The notes beneath the pieces are model-generated. The model was given only the letters and a program-made list of their open reading frames with translations, ran no database searches and was not told the DNA's origin. From Pseudomonadota bacterium (GTDB taxonomy: Bacteria > Pseudomonadota > Zetaproteobacteria > Mariprofundales > Mariprofundaceae), in contig NVTQ01000002.1 of the NCBI GenBank assembly GCA_002401635.1, positions 42,119-49,241 on the forward strand: DNA of 7,123 bases. The letters run 5' to 3'. Of this stretch, positions 1 through 7,064 are shown one piece after another; position 1 is the stretch's first letter; the number at the start of each line of letters is the position of its first letter. The translations under genes and the position numbers were made by a program.

Positions 1-42
1 TCAACGATTGTGATACGGAAATTCCGCCAGAGGTATGAATAA
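1..42 (+). CDS. pstC: 3' end of an upstream gene, probably phosphate ABC transporter permease PstC (partial)
   Basis: Only the last 13 codons and a TAA stop are present, reading S-T-I-V-I-R-K-F-R-Q-R-Y-E. The frame is open from the window edge and stops immediately before the ATG of pstA, with no spacer. A hydrophobic residue run followed by a basic, arginine-rich cytoplasmic tail is what the end of an inner-membrane permease looks like, and pstC usually lies directly upstream of pstA. The assignment to pstC rests mostly on gene order; thirteen residues cannot prove it. The abutting stop and start suggest translational coupling with pstA. The likely ribosome binding site of pstA (AGAGG at 29-33) lies inside this tail. 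Confidence 0.7.
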   Translation, partial: STIVIRKFRQRYE

Positions 43-1209
43 ATGAGCCATAGCATGGAATACAACAAACGACTACGCCGTCGTCATCGTGCTGATCGCC
101 GCTTTAAATATTACGGCATGGCAGCGATTGCGTTTGCCCTAGCATTCTTGGCATTTTTCTTTGTCGATATTATTGGTAAAGCAATGCCTGCATTCAAACA
201 GGCTTATATCCAAGTAGATATTAATTATAATGACCAAGTAAAAGATAACTACAACAGAGCAATTACGCGCAATTACCGCTATTTGGTAAGCAGGTCATTC
301 CTTCGCACATTGCCACAAAAACTTGTGGAAAATCCCGAATTGCTTGGCACAACCGAGCATACATGGGTGCTTGCCAGTTACCGTGTGGATCAATATCTCA
401 AAGGTCATGATGGCAATGGTTTGAAAAGCAAATACCGCCCTCATGTTGATCAGATGATAGCCGATGGTAAAATCGAGCTTCGTTTCAACACGCTTTTCTT
501 CACCCACGGTGATTCAAAAATGGCTGAAACTGCAGGTGTATTGGCAGCCGCTGTTGGTTCCATACTGGTGCTATTGATTACCATGGCTGTGGCTGTTCCT
601 ATTGGTGTGATGACGGCTATTTATCTCGAAGAATTTGCCCCAGATAACCGCCTTACCCAAGCTCTTGAAGTAAATATCAACAATCTTGCAGCCATCCCAT
701 CCATTCTTTATGGTTTATTGGGGTTGGCAATTTTTATCAACATTGTCGGTGTGCCGCGATCATCCGCATTGGCGGGTGGTTTAACGCTCGCTTTGATGAC
801 CTTACCCGTCATCATTATCACCACCCGCGCTGCGCTGCGTTCTATTCCCGATAGTATTCGTGATGCGGCTTATGGCTTGGGCGCATCAAATTTACAAACG
901 GTCTGGCACCATGTATTACCATTGGCATTTCCAGGTATTTTAACAGGTAGTATTATTGGGTTGGCTCAAGCAATGGGTGAAACAGCACCTTTATTGATTG
1001 TTGGTATGATGGCCTATATCCCAGAGGCTCCAGGTAGTATTTTTGATGCAACAACTGTGCTCCCAGCTCAAATTTACACATGGTCATCCGAGTCTATTCG
1101 CGCCTTTGAAGAGCGTACTGCGGCAGGCATTCTTGTATTGCTAACAGTGCTTCTCTCACTCAATGCTGTGGCAGTTTGGCTACGTAACCGCACACAAAAA
1201 ACTTGGTAA
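43..1209 (+). CDS. pstA: Phosphate ABC transporter permease PstA, with long N-terminal periplasmic insert
   Basis: This is one of the two inner-membrane channel subunits of the high-affinity phosphate importer PstSCAB; it pairs with PstC and is driven by PstB. The 388-residue protein has a basic N-terminus (about 8-23), a first membrane helix (about 24-44), a hydrophilic stretch (about 45-160) expected to be periplasmic, then a five-helix permease core from about 163 to 380. The coupling loop that contacts the ATPase is visible as D-A-A-Y-G-L-G-A-S (274-282) followed by the L-P-L-A-F-P-G-I motif near 292-299 and the PstA-like A-M-G-E-T-A-P-L (310-317). The extra N-terminal region matches the longer PstA type, which I recall carries a DUF3333 domain ahead of the permease domain. 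The ATG at 43 is favoured over the ATG at 55 because AGAGG lies nine bases upstream and the upstream stop abuts it. It sits directly before pstB, as expected in a pst operon. Confidence 0.95.
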   Translation: MSHSMEYNKRLRRRHRADRRFKYYGMAAIAFALAFLAFFFVDIIGKAMPAFKQAYIQVDINYNDQVKDNYNRAITRNYRYLVSRSFLRTLPQKLVENPELLGTTEHTWVLASYRVDQYLKGHDGNGLKSKYRPHVDQMIADGKIELRFNTLFFTHGDSKMAETAGVLAAAVGSILVLLITMAVAVPIGVMTAIYLEEFAPDNRLTQALEVNINNLAAIPSILYGLLGLAIFINIVGVPRSSALAGGLTLALMTLPVIIITTRAALRSIPDSIRDAAYGLGASNLQTVWHHVLPLAFPGILTGSIIGLAQAMGETAPLLIVGMMAYIPEAPGSIFDATTVLPAQIYTWSSESIRAFEERTAAGILVLLTVLLSLNAVAVWLRNRTQKTW

Positions 1210-1219
1210 AGGTAACACG

Positions 1220-1984
1220 ATGACTTCTTCTAAAAACATTTCTATCCGCGACCTAAAGCTTTGGTATAAAGATGCTCAAGCATTGCATGGCATCGATTTG
1301 GAAATTGAACATAATAAGGTCACAGCATTTATTGGGCCTTCAGGCTGCGGTAAATCAACATTATTGCGTTGCTTAAACCGTATGAATGACCGTATCCCTC
1401 ACTGCCGCACTGAAGGCGATATTCTGATTGATGATAAAAACATCTATGATGCCGATATTGATGTCGTACAACTGCGCTCCCGTGTTGGTATGGTTTTCCA
1501 AAAACCCAACCCTTTCCCCAAAACTATTTATGAAAATGTTGCTTATGCCCCGCGTATTCATGGCATCACCAGCGATGGCCCTAAAATGGATGAATTGGTT
1601 GAATATTCTTTAACCCGCGCAGGCCTTTGGAATGAAGTAAAAGATAAATTGCAAGAACCAGGCACAGCGCTTTCAGGTGGTCAGCAACAACGCCTATGTA
1701 TTGCGCGTACCATTGCTGTCAAACCTGAAATTATATTGATGGATGAGCCTTGCTCAGCGCTTGACCCTATTGCTACAGCCAAAATTGAAGAGCTGATTGA
1801 TGAGCTTAAAAAAGAATTTACCATTATTATCGTAACACACAGCATGCAACAGGCTGCGCGTGTTTCAGATAATACAGCCTTCTTCTATTTGGGAAAACTG
1901 ATTGAATTTGGTGATACACGCGATATTTTCACCAAACCAAAAGAGCAACAAACTGAAGATTACATCACAGGAAGGTTCGGTTAA
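1220..1984 (+). CDS. pstB: Phosphate ABC transporter ATP-binding protein PstB
   Basis: This cytoplasmic ATPase subunit binds the PstC/PstA channel and hydrolyses ATP to import phosphate. The 254-residue length is usual for the family. All nucleotide-binding motifs are intact: Walker [10 protein letters not shown] (39-47), Q-loop Q94 in V-F-Q-K-P-N-P-F-P, signature L-S-G-G-Q-Q-Q-R (151-158), Walker B I-I-L-M-D-E-P (171-177) with catalytic E176, D-loop S-A-L-D (179-182) and switch H207. The Q-K-P-N-P-F-P segment, the C-L-N-R-M-N-D sequence after Walker A and the C-terminal D-Y-I-T-G-R-F-G are characteristic of PstB among ABC ATPases. The reading frame is open further upstream, to 1163, but that would overlap pstA by 47 bases. 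The ATG at 1220 has AAGG at 1209-1212 and begins the protein where other PstBs begin. It follows pstA by 10 bases. Confidence 0.97.
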   Translation: MTSSKNISIRDLKLWYKDAQALHGIDLEIEHNKVTAFIGPSGCGKSTLLRCLNRMNDRIPHCRTEGDILIDDKNIYDADIDVVQLRSRVGMVFQKPNPFPKTIYENVAYAPRIHGITSDGPKMDELVEYSLTRAGLWNEVKDKLQEPGTALSGGQQQRLCIARTIAVKPEIILMDEPCSALDPIATAKIEELIDELKKEFTIIIVTHSMQQAARVSDNTAFFYLGKLIEFGDTRDIFTKPKEQQTEDYITGRFG

Positions 1985-2069
1985 CACATACACAAAACTG
2001 ATAGCCACAGTTTATGCTATGCTTCCTGCACCAGAGATAAAGATTGCATATCAGTATTAAGGAGAAACC
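1985..2069 (+). other. pstB-phoU intergenic gap with a strong ribosome binding site
   Basis: This 85-base gap is the longest spacer within the phosphate cluster. Its 3' end carries AAGGAG (2059-2064), five bases before the phoU ATG, which fixes that start. A small inverted repeat, ATAGC (2001-2005) and GCTAT (2016-2020) around a ten-base loop, is too weak to call a terminator and has no T-run. I see no convincing pair of Pho-box half sites and no strong promoter, so phoU is most simply read through from the genes upstream, although a weak internal promoter cannot be excluded. Confidence 0.5.
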
Positions 2070-2768
2070 ATGCAACATACCATGAAACGTTTTGATGAAG
2101 AGATGGTACAACTTAAAGAACATGTACTTTCAATGGGTGGGCTTGTCGAACGTGCTATTGGGCATGCCGTACAATCTATGCTTGAGCAAGATGAAAAGCT
2201 CGCAGTAAAAACCATTGAACGTGATCGCGCCATCAATGCGCTGGAAGTTCAATGCGATGAAATGACCCGTGACATTTTGGTGCGCCGCCAGCCTGCGGCT
2301 GGTGATTTGCGTTTTATTTTGGCTATTATGAAAGTCGTAACCGATCTTGAGCGTATAGGCGATTTGGCTGCTAGCATCGCCAAAGGCATGATTCAATCAG
2401 AAGAGTCGCCACCTAGAAATTTTTCCAACCTTGATACCATGGGGGAAAAGGTTCAAAAGCAAGTACAACGCGCCTTGGATGCCTTTTCTCGTGGTGATAC
2501 TGACTTAGCAATGCTCGTCATTCAAAAAGATGTGAAAATTGATAAGTTATATAAGCGTATGTACCGTGAGCTTCTCACCTATATGATGGAGGATCCTCGT
2601 AGTATCAGTGGTTCAATCATTCTATCGGATGCAGCCAAAAATCTTGAACGTATTTCTGCCCATGCTACGAATATTGCAGAAATGGTTATTTATATGGAAT
2701 ACGGACACGACATTCGCCATGTTGACCATGATGCAGCGGCTAAAATTCTTGCTGGCGAAGATATTTAA
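2070..2768 (+). CDS. phoU: Phosphate-specific transport system accessory protein PhoU
   Basis: PhoU is a peripheral cytoplasmic protein that, in studied bacteria, links the Pst transporter to the PhoR/PhoB two-component system, keeps the Pho regulon off when phosphate is plentiful and limits phosphate uptake. The 232-residue product is fully helical in appearance and has the family's two repeated three-helix units, about 1-110 and 120-215. The metal-binding signatures of both repeats are visible: T-D-L-E-R-I-G-D-L-A (91-100) and K-N-L-E-R-I-S-A-H-A-T-N-I-A-E (190-204). The conserved R-R-Q-P-A-A-G-D-L-R segment (72-81) precedes the first. In the first motif a leucine stands where E. coli has histidine (G-D-L-A rather than G-D-H-A), and in the second a serine replaces the first alanine; both look like ordinary variation. 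It lies between pstB and ppk1 on the same strand. Confidence 0.95.
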   Translation: MQHTMKRFDEEMVQLKEHVLSMGGLVERAIGHAVQSMLEQDEKLAVKTIERDRAINALEVQCDEMTRDILVRRQPAAGDLRFILAIMKVVTDLERIGDLAASIAKGMIQSEESPPRNFSNLDTMGEKVQKQVQRALDAFSRGDTDLAMLVIQKDVKIDKLYKRMYRELLTYMMEDPRSISGSIILSDAAKNLERISAHATNIAEMVIYMEYGHDIRHVDHDAAAKILAGEDI

Positions 2769-2786
2769 TTAGAAAGTAAGTCATTT

Positions 2787-2802
2787 AAAAGGACATCATT
2801 TG
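2787..2802 (+). promoter_or_regulatory. Ribosome binding site that decides the TTG start of ppk1
   Basis: The sequence AAAAGGA at 2787-2793 is followed by six bases and then TTG at 2800-2802. No in-frame ATG or GTG occurs between the phoU stop and this TTG. Translation from here gives the N-terminal length expected ahead of the conserved L-Y-I-N-R-D-L-S motif. The non-ATG start is therefore a reasoned call, not a default. Confidence 0.75.
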
Positions 2803-4890
2803 AACACTGAAGAAGCCATCGCATTGGATCACCCAGACCTTTATATCAATAGAGATTTAAGCATGCTTGAATTTAATCGCCGCGTGCTCGCTATGGCGGG
2901 AGATGAAAGTGTCCCTCTGCTTGAACGCTTACGTTTTCTTTGCATATGCACATCCAATATGGATGAGTTTTTCGAAGTCCGCGTGGCTATTCAAAAGCAA
3001 AAAGTCGCTATGGGTTCTGTACAAGTTGGTGCTGATGGACTGACTTCCAGTGATATTTTACACCGCGTCCGTGATCAAGTGAGTGATTTGGTTGAGCAAC
3101 AATATCAAATTCTTAACAATGACTTACTGCCCAATATGCGTGAAGAAGGCATCCATTTTTTACACCGTGCTGAATGGACTGAAGAGCAACAAAATTGGAT
3201 TCATAAATTTTTCAAACGTGAATTATTGCCATTACTCACACCTATCGGACTTGACCCTGCCCACCCTTTCCCGCGTTTATTAAGTAAGATTCTTAACTTT
3301 ATGATTGCCCTTGAAGGAAAAGATGCTTTTGGGCGTGAATCAAGCTATGCCATCGTACAAGCACCGCGCTCATTACCACGCATGATTCGTTTACCTGATG
3401 ATATTGCCACATCAGAGCATAGCTATGTGTTCCTTTCATCCATTATCCATGCCCATGTCGATGATTTATTCCCAGGTATGAAAATTAAATACTGCCATCA
3501 ATTTCGCATCACCCGCAACAGTGAGATGGATGTTGATGAAGAGCTAAGCGATTTAAAACAAGCTATTGCAGGTGAATTACTCGAACGCCGCTTTGGTAAA
3601 GCTGTGCGATTGGAAGTCTCCAACCATTGTCCCAAAGAGCTTACCGATTATTTATTACAACAATTTGGCGTTCAAGACGTTGATTTGTACAGGGTTCACG
3701 GGCCTGTGAATTTATATCGCATGGCGCTGGTATGTGATGAAGTCGATCGACCAGACCTTAAATTTCCGCCTTTTGAAGCGGGTATTCCTGCAGCATTTAA
3801 AAAGGATGATAACGACATATTCAAAATCATCCGTGATGGCAATGTTTTGCTTCATCACCCTTTTCAAAGTTTTATGCCTGTCGTCGAGCTACTCAAGCAA
3901 GCGGCATCCGACCCCAATGTTTTGGCTATCAAACAGACCCTTTACCGTGCCGTACCTGATTCACCAATCGTGGATGCTTTGATCAAAGCTGCGCGTGCCA
4001 ATAAAGAAGTTGTGGCAGTGATTGAGTTGCGTGCTCGCTTTAACGAGCAAGACAACATCACGCTTGCAACCCGCCTTTCTGCTGCGGGTGTTCAGGTTGT
4101 TTACGGTGTGGTTGGTTATAAAACCCACTGTAAAATGATGCTTATTGTTCGCCGTGAAGGTCGCATAATGCGTCGTTATGTGCATTTAGGAACAGGAAAT
4201 TACCATACTGTTACCACCCGTTTCTATACCGATTTTGGTTTACTTAGCTGTGAACCAGACCTTACCGAAGATGTGCATCGTGTATTCCAACAGCTTACGG
4301 GCATGGGTCGCCTTTCCAAGCTTAAAACCATGTTACAAGCGCCCTTTTCTCTGCATAGCGGCATCATTGAACGTATCAACTTTGAGGCTGCCAATGCGCG
4401 CGCCGGTGGAACAGCCCGAATTATTGCCAAAATGAATGGTTTAGAAGAGCCCAAAGTTATCCAGGCTCTTTATCAGGCATCACAAGCAGGCGTAAAAATT
4501 GATTTAATTGTGCGTGGCATTTGTTGTTTGCGTCCCGGCATCAAAGGCATTTCAGAAAATATTCGCGTCCGCTCTGTACTGGGGCGTTTTCTCGAACATA
4601 CCCGTGTATTTTACTTCCACAACGGTGGCGAAGCCGAAGTTCTTTGCTCCAGTGCAGATTGGATGAATCGCAACCTTCTCAGGCGTGTGGAAACCTGTTT
4701 CCCTATCCGTGATAAAAAACAGGCTAGGGATATTTTAAAATCAGGTCTACGCCCCTATCTCGCCGATAATGTCGGCGCATGGAATTTACGCAAAGATGGT
4801 CAATATTACCGCGTAAAATCAAGTGGAAAAGAGCGCAATGCTCAAAAGGAACTGATGCACCTGCTCGGTAAGTTATATAGTGATTCATAA
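2800..4890 (+). CDS. ppk1: Polyphosphate kinase 1 (TTG start)
   Basis: PPK1 reversibly transfers the gamma phosphate of ATP onto long polyphosphate chains through a phosphohistidine intermediate; it is typically membrane-associated. The 696-residue protein has the full family layout: N-terminal domain from about 12 (Y-I-N-R-D-L-S-M-L-E-F-N, 15-26), head domain from about 120, and two C-terminal phospholipase-D-like domains. Active-site residues are all present with a constant +8 offset from E. coli numbering as I recall it: R383, R413, the phosphorylated H443 (Y-K-T-H-C-K-M-M), H462 (Y-V-H-L-G-T-G-N-Y-H), Y476 and H600 (E-H-T-R-V-F-Y-F). The start is TTG at 2800, six bases after AGGA (2790-2793); the next in-frame ATG (residue 22) lies inside the conserved N-terminal motif, so it is too late. 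It starts 31 bases after phoU, which suggests co-transcription with the pst-phoU genes. Confidence 0.96.
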   Translation: MNTEEAIALDHPDLYINRDLSMLEFNRRVLAMAGDESVPLLERLRFLCICTSNMDEFFEVRVAIQKQKVAMGSVQVGADGLTSSDILHRVRDQVSDLVEQQYQILNNDLLPNMREEGIHFLHRAEWTEEQQNWIHKFFKRELLPLLTPIGLDPAHPFPRLLSKILNFMIALEGKDAFGRESSYAIVQAPRSLPRMIRLPDDIATSEHSYVFLSSIIHAHVDDLFPGMKIKYCHQFRITRNSEMDVDEELSDLKQAIAGELLERRFGKAVRLEVSNHCPKELTDYLLQQFGVQDVDLYRVHGPVNLYRMALVCDEVDRPDLKFPPFEAGIPAAFKKDDNDIFKIIRDGNVLLHHPFQSFMPVVELLKQAASDPNVLAIKQTLYRAVPDSPIVDALIKAARANKEVVAVIELRARFNEQDNITLATRLSAAGVQVVYGVVGYKTHCKMMLIVRREGRIMRRYVHLGTGNYHTVTTRFYTDFGLLSCEPDLTEDVHRVFQQLTGMGRLSKLKTMLQAPFSLHSGIIERINFEAANARAGGTARIIAKMNGLEEPKVIQALYQASQAGVKIDLIVRGICCLRPGIKGISENIRVRSVLGRFLEHTRVFYFHNGGEAEVLCSSADWMNRNLLRRVETCFPIRDKKQARDILKSGLRPYLADNVGAWNLRKDGQYYRVKSSGKERNAQKELMHLLGKLYSDS

Positions 4891-4945
4891 ATTGATTTAC
4901 CTTAGAAAAAAGCATTCATCTAAATGACACTTCATTGTTTGAAGG

Positions 4946-5016
4946 CCCTCTCCCCTCAAGCGGGAAAGGGAGTTTAGTCCCTTCTCCCACTTGAGGGAGA
5001 AGGTTAGGATGAGGGG
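4946..5016. repeat. C/G-rich palindromic intergenic repeat with two hairpin units
   Basis: Two stem-loops lie side by side: CCCTCTCCC (4946-4954) with GGGAAAGGG (4962-4970), one mismatch, 7-base loop; and CCTTCTCCC (4980-4988) with GGGAGAAGG (4995-5003), perfect, 6-base loop. The left unit is also a near reverse complement of the right one, so 4946-4970 can pair with 4979-5003 (25-base arms with a few mismatches and one offset base on each side) around an 8-base loop. The tail GGTTAGGATGAGGGG (5002-5016) completes a pattern I recall as a widespread dispersed intergenic repeat in proteobacteria; that recollection is not verified here. No T-run follows either stem, so it is not a canonical intrinsic terminator, though it may act to end or stabilise the ppk1 transcript. 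Confidence 0.7.
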
Positions 5017-5056
5017 TGATATGGGTAAAGAATAGGGCAAATCAATTGCTGAATGG

Positions 5057-5228
5057 CTATAGGGCACCTCGAAAAACCTGGCTATTTCGCCAAGCTTGTT
5101 GTTTTTGCCTCTGGCTGCGTTGGATAAAAAGAGCAATAGCGGTGCTATTACTCATTTCATCACGCCTTGCCATAAGCAAAAAAGCACCATCGCTTAACTC
5201 ATGCGAGGTTTTTCGAGGTTCCCTATAG
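5057..5228. mobile_element. 172-bp MITE-like palindromic element with 23-base terminal inverted repeats
   Basis: The left end (5057-5079, beginning CTATAGGGCACCTCG) and right end (5206-5228, finishing CGAGGTTCCCTATAG) are inverted copies that match at 22 of 23 positions. At the centre GAGCAATAGC (5131-5140) and GCTATTACTC (5144-5153) form a stem with one mismatch and a three-base loop; the centres of inner and outer repeats differ by half a base. The parts between also pair loosely (a T-run plus TGC and a TGGC block recur inverted), so the whole element could fold into one long hairpin. It has no transposase gene. If the mobile unit begins with GGG and ends with CCC, the flanking TATA on each side would be a target duplication, but CTATAG is its own reverse complement, so the boundary is ambiguous. 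It resembles a non-autonomous miniature inverted-repeat element; the parent family is unknown to me. Confidence 0.72.
5131..5153. repeat. Central hairpin of the palindromic element
   Basis: Ten-base arms (5131-5140 and 5144-5153) differ from perfect complementarity at one position and enclose the loop GGT. Past one further mismatch, three more A/T pairs extend the stem (5127-5129 with 5155-5157). It lies at the middle of the 5057-5228 element, which supports reading the whole as a single symmetrical unit rather than two unrelated inverted repeats. Confidence 0.65.
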
Positions 5229-5235
5229 ATTTTTA

Positions 5236-5265
5236 TTCATACGATGATTCATTCATGTAAATAAT
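5236..5265 (+). promoter_or_regulatory. Weak sigma-70-like promoter candidate for the histidine kinase
   Basis: TTCATA (5236-5241, four of six to TTGACA) is followed after 18 bases by AATAAT (5260-5265, five of six to TATAAT). The region is AT-rich, so such matches arise easily by chance. The position, about 24 bases before the start codon and just outside the right end of the palindromic element, is plausible. If real, the kinase would have a promoter separate from the phosphate cluster. Confidence 0.25.
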
Positions 5266-5288
5266 GTATCAAAACTTTGAGGGAAAAC

Positions 5289-7064
5289 ATGGCGGATCAA
5301 AACTCACTTCAGGAACAGCGGATTAAGGTTGAAGGCGTGCGGATACTGTATGCTCAGGCGCTATTCCCATCGATCAGCATGCTGCTTATTTCATCGGCAA
5401 TTGTGGGGATATTTTGGGAGACTCAATCCCATCAGGTGTTACTCACTTGGTTGGCTGCCAATTTTGTGCTTTTTGGTTTGCGCGGTATTTTAATCTGGCT
5501 TTTCCCAAAAAACGCCACTGATGCAGATGTCATGCAGCGATGGGGGTGGATGTTTACATTCACTACGCTATTAACTGGTTTTTTATGGGGTTCTCTGGTC
5601 TGGCTTATTCTTGATTTATCCTCGGTGTTTAACGCGCTTACCATCATGCTGGTTTTAATTATTATGATGGCAGGCACATTGGGCATTTATGCTACATTTT
5701 TTCCAGCTTATGTTGCATTTGCCTTGCCTACGGTTTTTTTAATGGTCGCCCGTCTGGCTTCTGAAGGTGAAGAGTTTTTCTTTCTGTCCTTTATATTATT
5801 GGGTTTTTTGGTTGCATTTCTGATTTACTCCCTGATGCACTATCGTTTGGTGAATGAATCTATCCGACAACGCTTCGAAAATATTGATTTGCTTCATGGT
5901 ATATCGTTAAAAAAAGAAGAAGCCGAAAAAGCGAATGCTGATAAAACACGTTTCCTTGCCTCAGCCAGCCATGATTTGCGGCAACCCATACACGCGATGG
6001 ATTTGTTTGCTGATGCACTTGAACAGGAAATGACAACAGGCAAACAACAACTTCTCTTGGGAAAATTACGCGAATCAATGGATTCTATGGGCAGTTTGTT
6101 GAATTCGCTTTTGAACATGTCCAAACTGGAAGCAGAATTGATAGAGGTGAAACCACATGCGCTTATTCCTGCATCAATTTTCGCCAAAATGAAAGATGAA
6201 TTTTTGCAGCAAGCACAAGAGAAAGGTTTGGAATTTCAGGTGGCTACAGATGCAATGCAGGATTCCGTATATAGCATTCAATCAGATGATATATTGCTTG
6301 AAAATATCCTGCGTAATTTGTTGTCCAATGCCATCAAATATACTGATCATGGTAAAATATATCTGACCTGCATCAAACAGGGGGATGCCTGCATCATCAG
6401 CATTGAAGATACAGGGATTGGTATTGCCGAAGATGAGCAGGGAAAGGTGTTTGATGCTTTTTATCAGATTGACAATCCCGAGAGAGATAGAAGCAAGGGG
6501 ATAGGCTTGGGGCTGTCTATTGTGAAGCGCCTTTGCCAATTGCTCGATCATCATATTGAGATGCATTCGGCACCAGGAAAAGGAACCCGATTTGAAATGA
6601 CCATACCATGTGCTGTCACCAGCGAGCCTCAAGCTTATGTACCAAGGATTTATACACCCAGCCTCAAGCGTGGAGAGCTGACGATCACTATTTTGGTGAT
6701 TGATGATGAAAAGGCGATTCAGGATGGTATGCAGGCAATGCTTGAACCATGGGGCTGCCATGTGCTGACTTGCGGTTCTAGTGAAGAGAGTATTCCGTTA
6801 CTTCAATCCAATCCCGATATTGATCTTGTGATTGCCGATTATCGCTTACGGGGAGGAAATTTGGGGACGGATGCGATTTCTTCTGTACGTGAGATATTGG
6901 GCAGACCGTCATTACCTAGCATCATCATTAGTGGAGATACTGAGCCGACGCGTATGCAAGAGATGCAAAAAGCAGGCTTTGAAATGTTACATAAGCCAGT
7001 GAAACCAATGCAAATGCGTGCTTTGATCCAGCATGTTATGAGAGATATAAATCGTAAGATATAA
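5289..7064 (+). CDS. Membrane-bound hybrid histidine kinase with C-terminal receiver domain
   Basis: This inner-membrane sensor kinase should autophosphorylate on histidine and pass phosphate to its own receiver aspartate. The 591-residue protein has six hydrophobic segments (about 25-43, 49-72, 86-108, 113-135, 138-155, 163-184) with no large periplasmic loop, then a charged helical linker (about 186-220). The HisKA H-box A-S-H-D-L-R-Q-P has H228. HATPase motifs follow: N-box N343/N347, G1 D-T-G-I-G-I (374-379), F-box F388-F391, G2 G-I-G-L-G-L (404-409). The receiver (about 466-585) keeps D472/D473, phosphoacceptor D517, S548 and K569. There is no DNA-binding or HPt domain. The ATG at 5289 is preferred over an in-frame TTG at 5277 because GAGGG (5279-5283) lies five bases before it. 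The signal sensed and the partner regulator cannot be told from the sequence, and repeats separate it from the phosphate genes, so a Pho role is not supported. Confidence 0.92.
   Translation: MADQNSLQEQRIKVEGVRILYAQALFPSISMLLISSAIVGIFWETQSHQVLLTWLAANFVLFGLRGILIWLFPKNATDADVMQRWGWMFTFTTLLTGFLWGSLVWLILDLSSVFNALTIMLVLIIMMAGTLGIYATFFPAYVAFALPTVFLMVARLASEGEEFFFLSFILLGFLVAFLIYSLMHYRLVNESIRQRFENIDLLHGISLKKEEAEKANADKTRFLASASHDLRQPIHAMDLFADALEQEMTTGKQQLLLGKLRESMDSMGSLLNSLLNMSKLEAELIEVKPHALIPASIFAKMKDEFLQQAQEKGLEFQVATDAMQDSVYSIQSDDILLENILRNLLSNAIKYTDHGKIYLTCIKQGDACIISIEDTGIGIAEDEQGKVFDAFYQIDNPERDRSKGIGLGLSIVKRLCQLLDHHIEMHSAPGKGTRFEMTIPCAVTSEPQAYVPRIYTPSLKRGELTITILVIDDEKAIQDGMQAMLEPWGCHVLTCGSSEESIPLLQSNPDIDLVIADYRLRGGNLGTDAISSVREILGRPSLPSIIISGDTEPTRMQEMQKAGFEMLHKPVKPMQMRALIQHVMRDINRKI

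Noticed and set aside
1163..1219. Longer pstB start overlapping pstA
   Set aside because: It would add 19 residues encoded by the pstA 3' end; the ATG at 1220 has a ribosome binding site and matches usual PstB length.
1985..2069. Pho box or internal promoter before phoU
   Set aside because: One loose CTGATAG resemblance lacks a second half site at the right spacing, and no good -35/-10 pair is visible.
4946..5003. Rho-independent terminator after ppk1
   Set aside because: The stems are strong but no T-run follows on either strand, so a canonical terminator call is not justified.
4897..5136. 79-codon open frame on the - strand
   Set aside because: It runs through both repeat structures and has no recognisable motif or start signal.
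5016..5228. 70-codon open frame on the + strand in the intergenic region
   Set aside because: It coincides with the palindromic repeat, ends exactly at the repeat end, lacks a ribosome binding site and gives a low-complexity basic/hydrophobic peptide; it is a by-product of the repeat.
4946..5228. CRISPR array
   Set aside because: The repeats are inverted palindromic units of different types, without regularly spaced direct repeats and unique spacers.
5277..5288. TTG start four codons upstream for the kinase
   Set aside because: It overlaps the GAGGG ribosome binding site that serves the ATG at 5289.
6282..6761. 159-codon open frame on the - strand
   Set aside because: It lies wholly inside the kinase gene, opposite well-conserved HATPase and receiver motifs, and shows no family resemblance.
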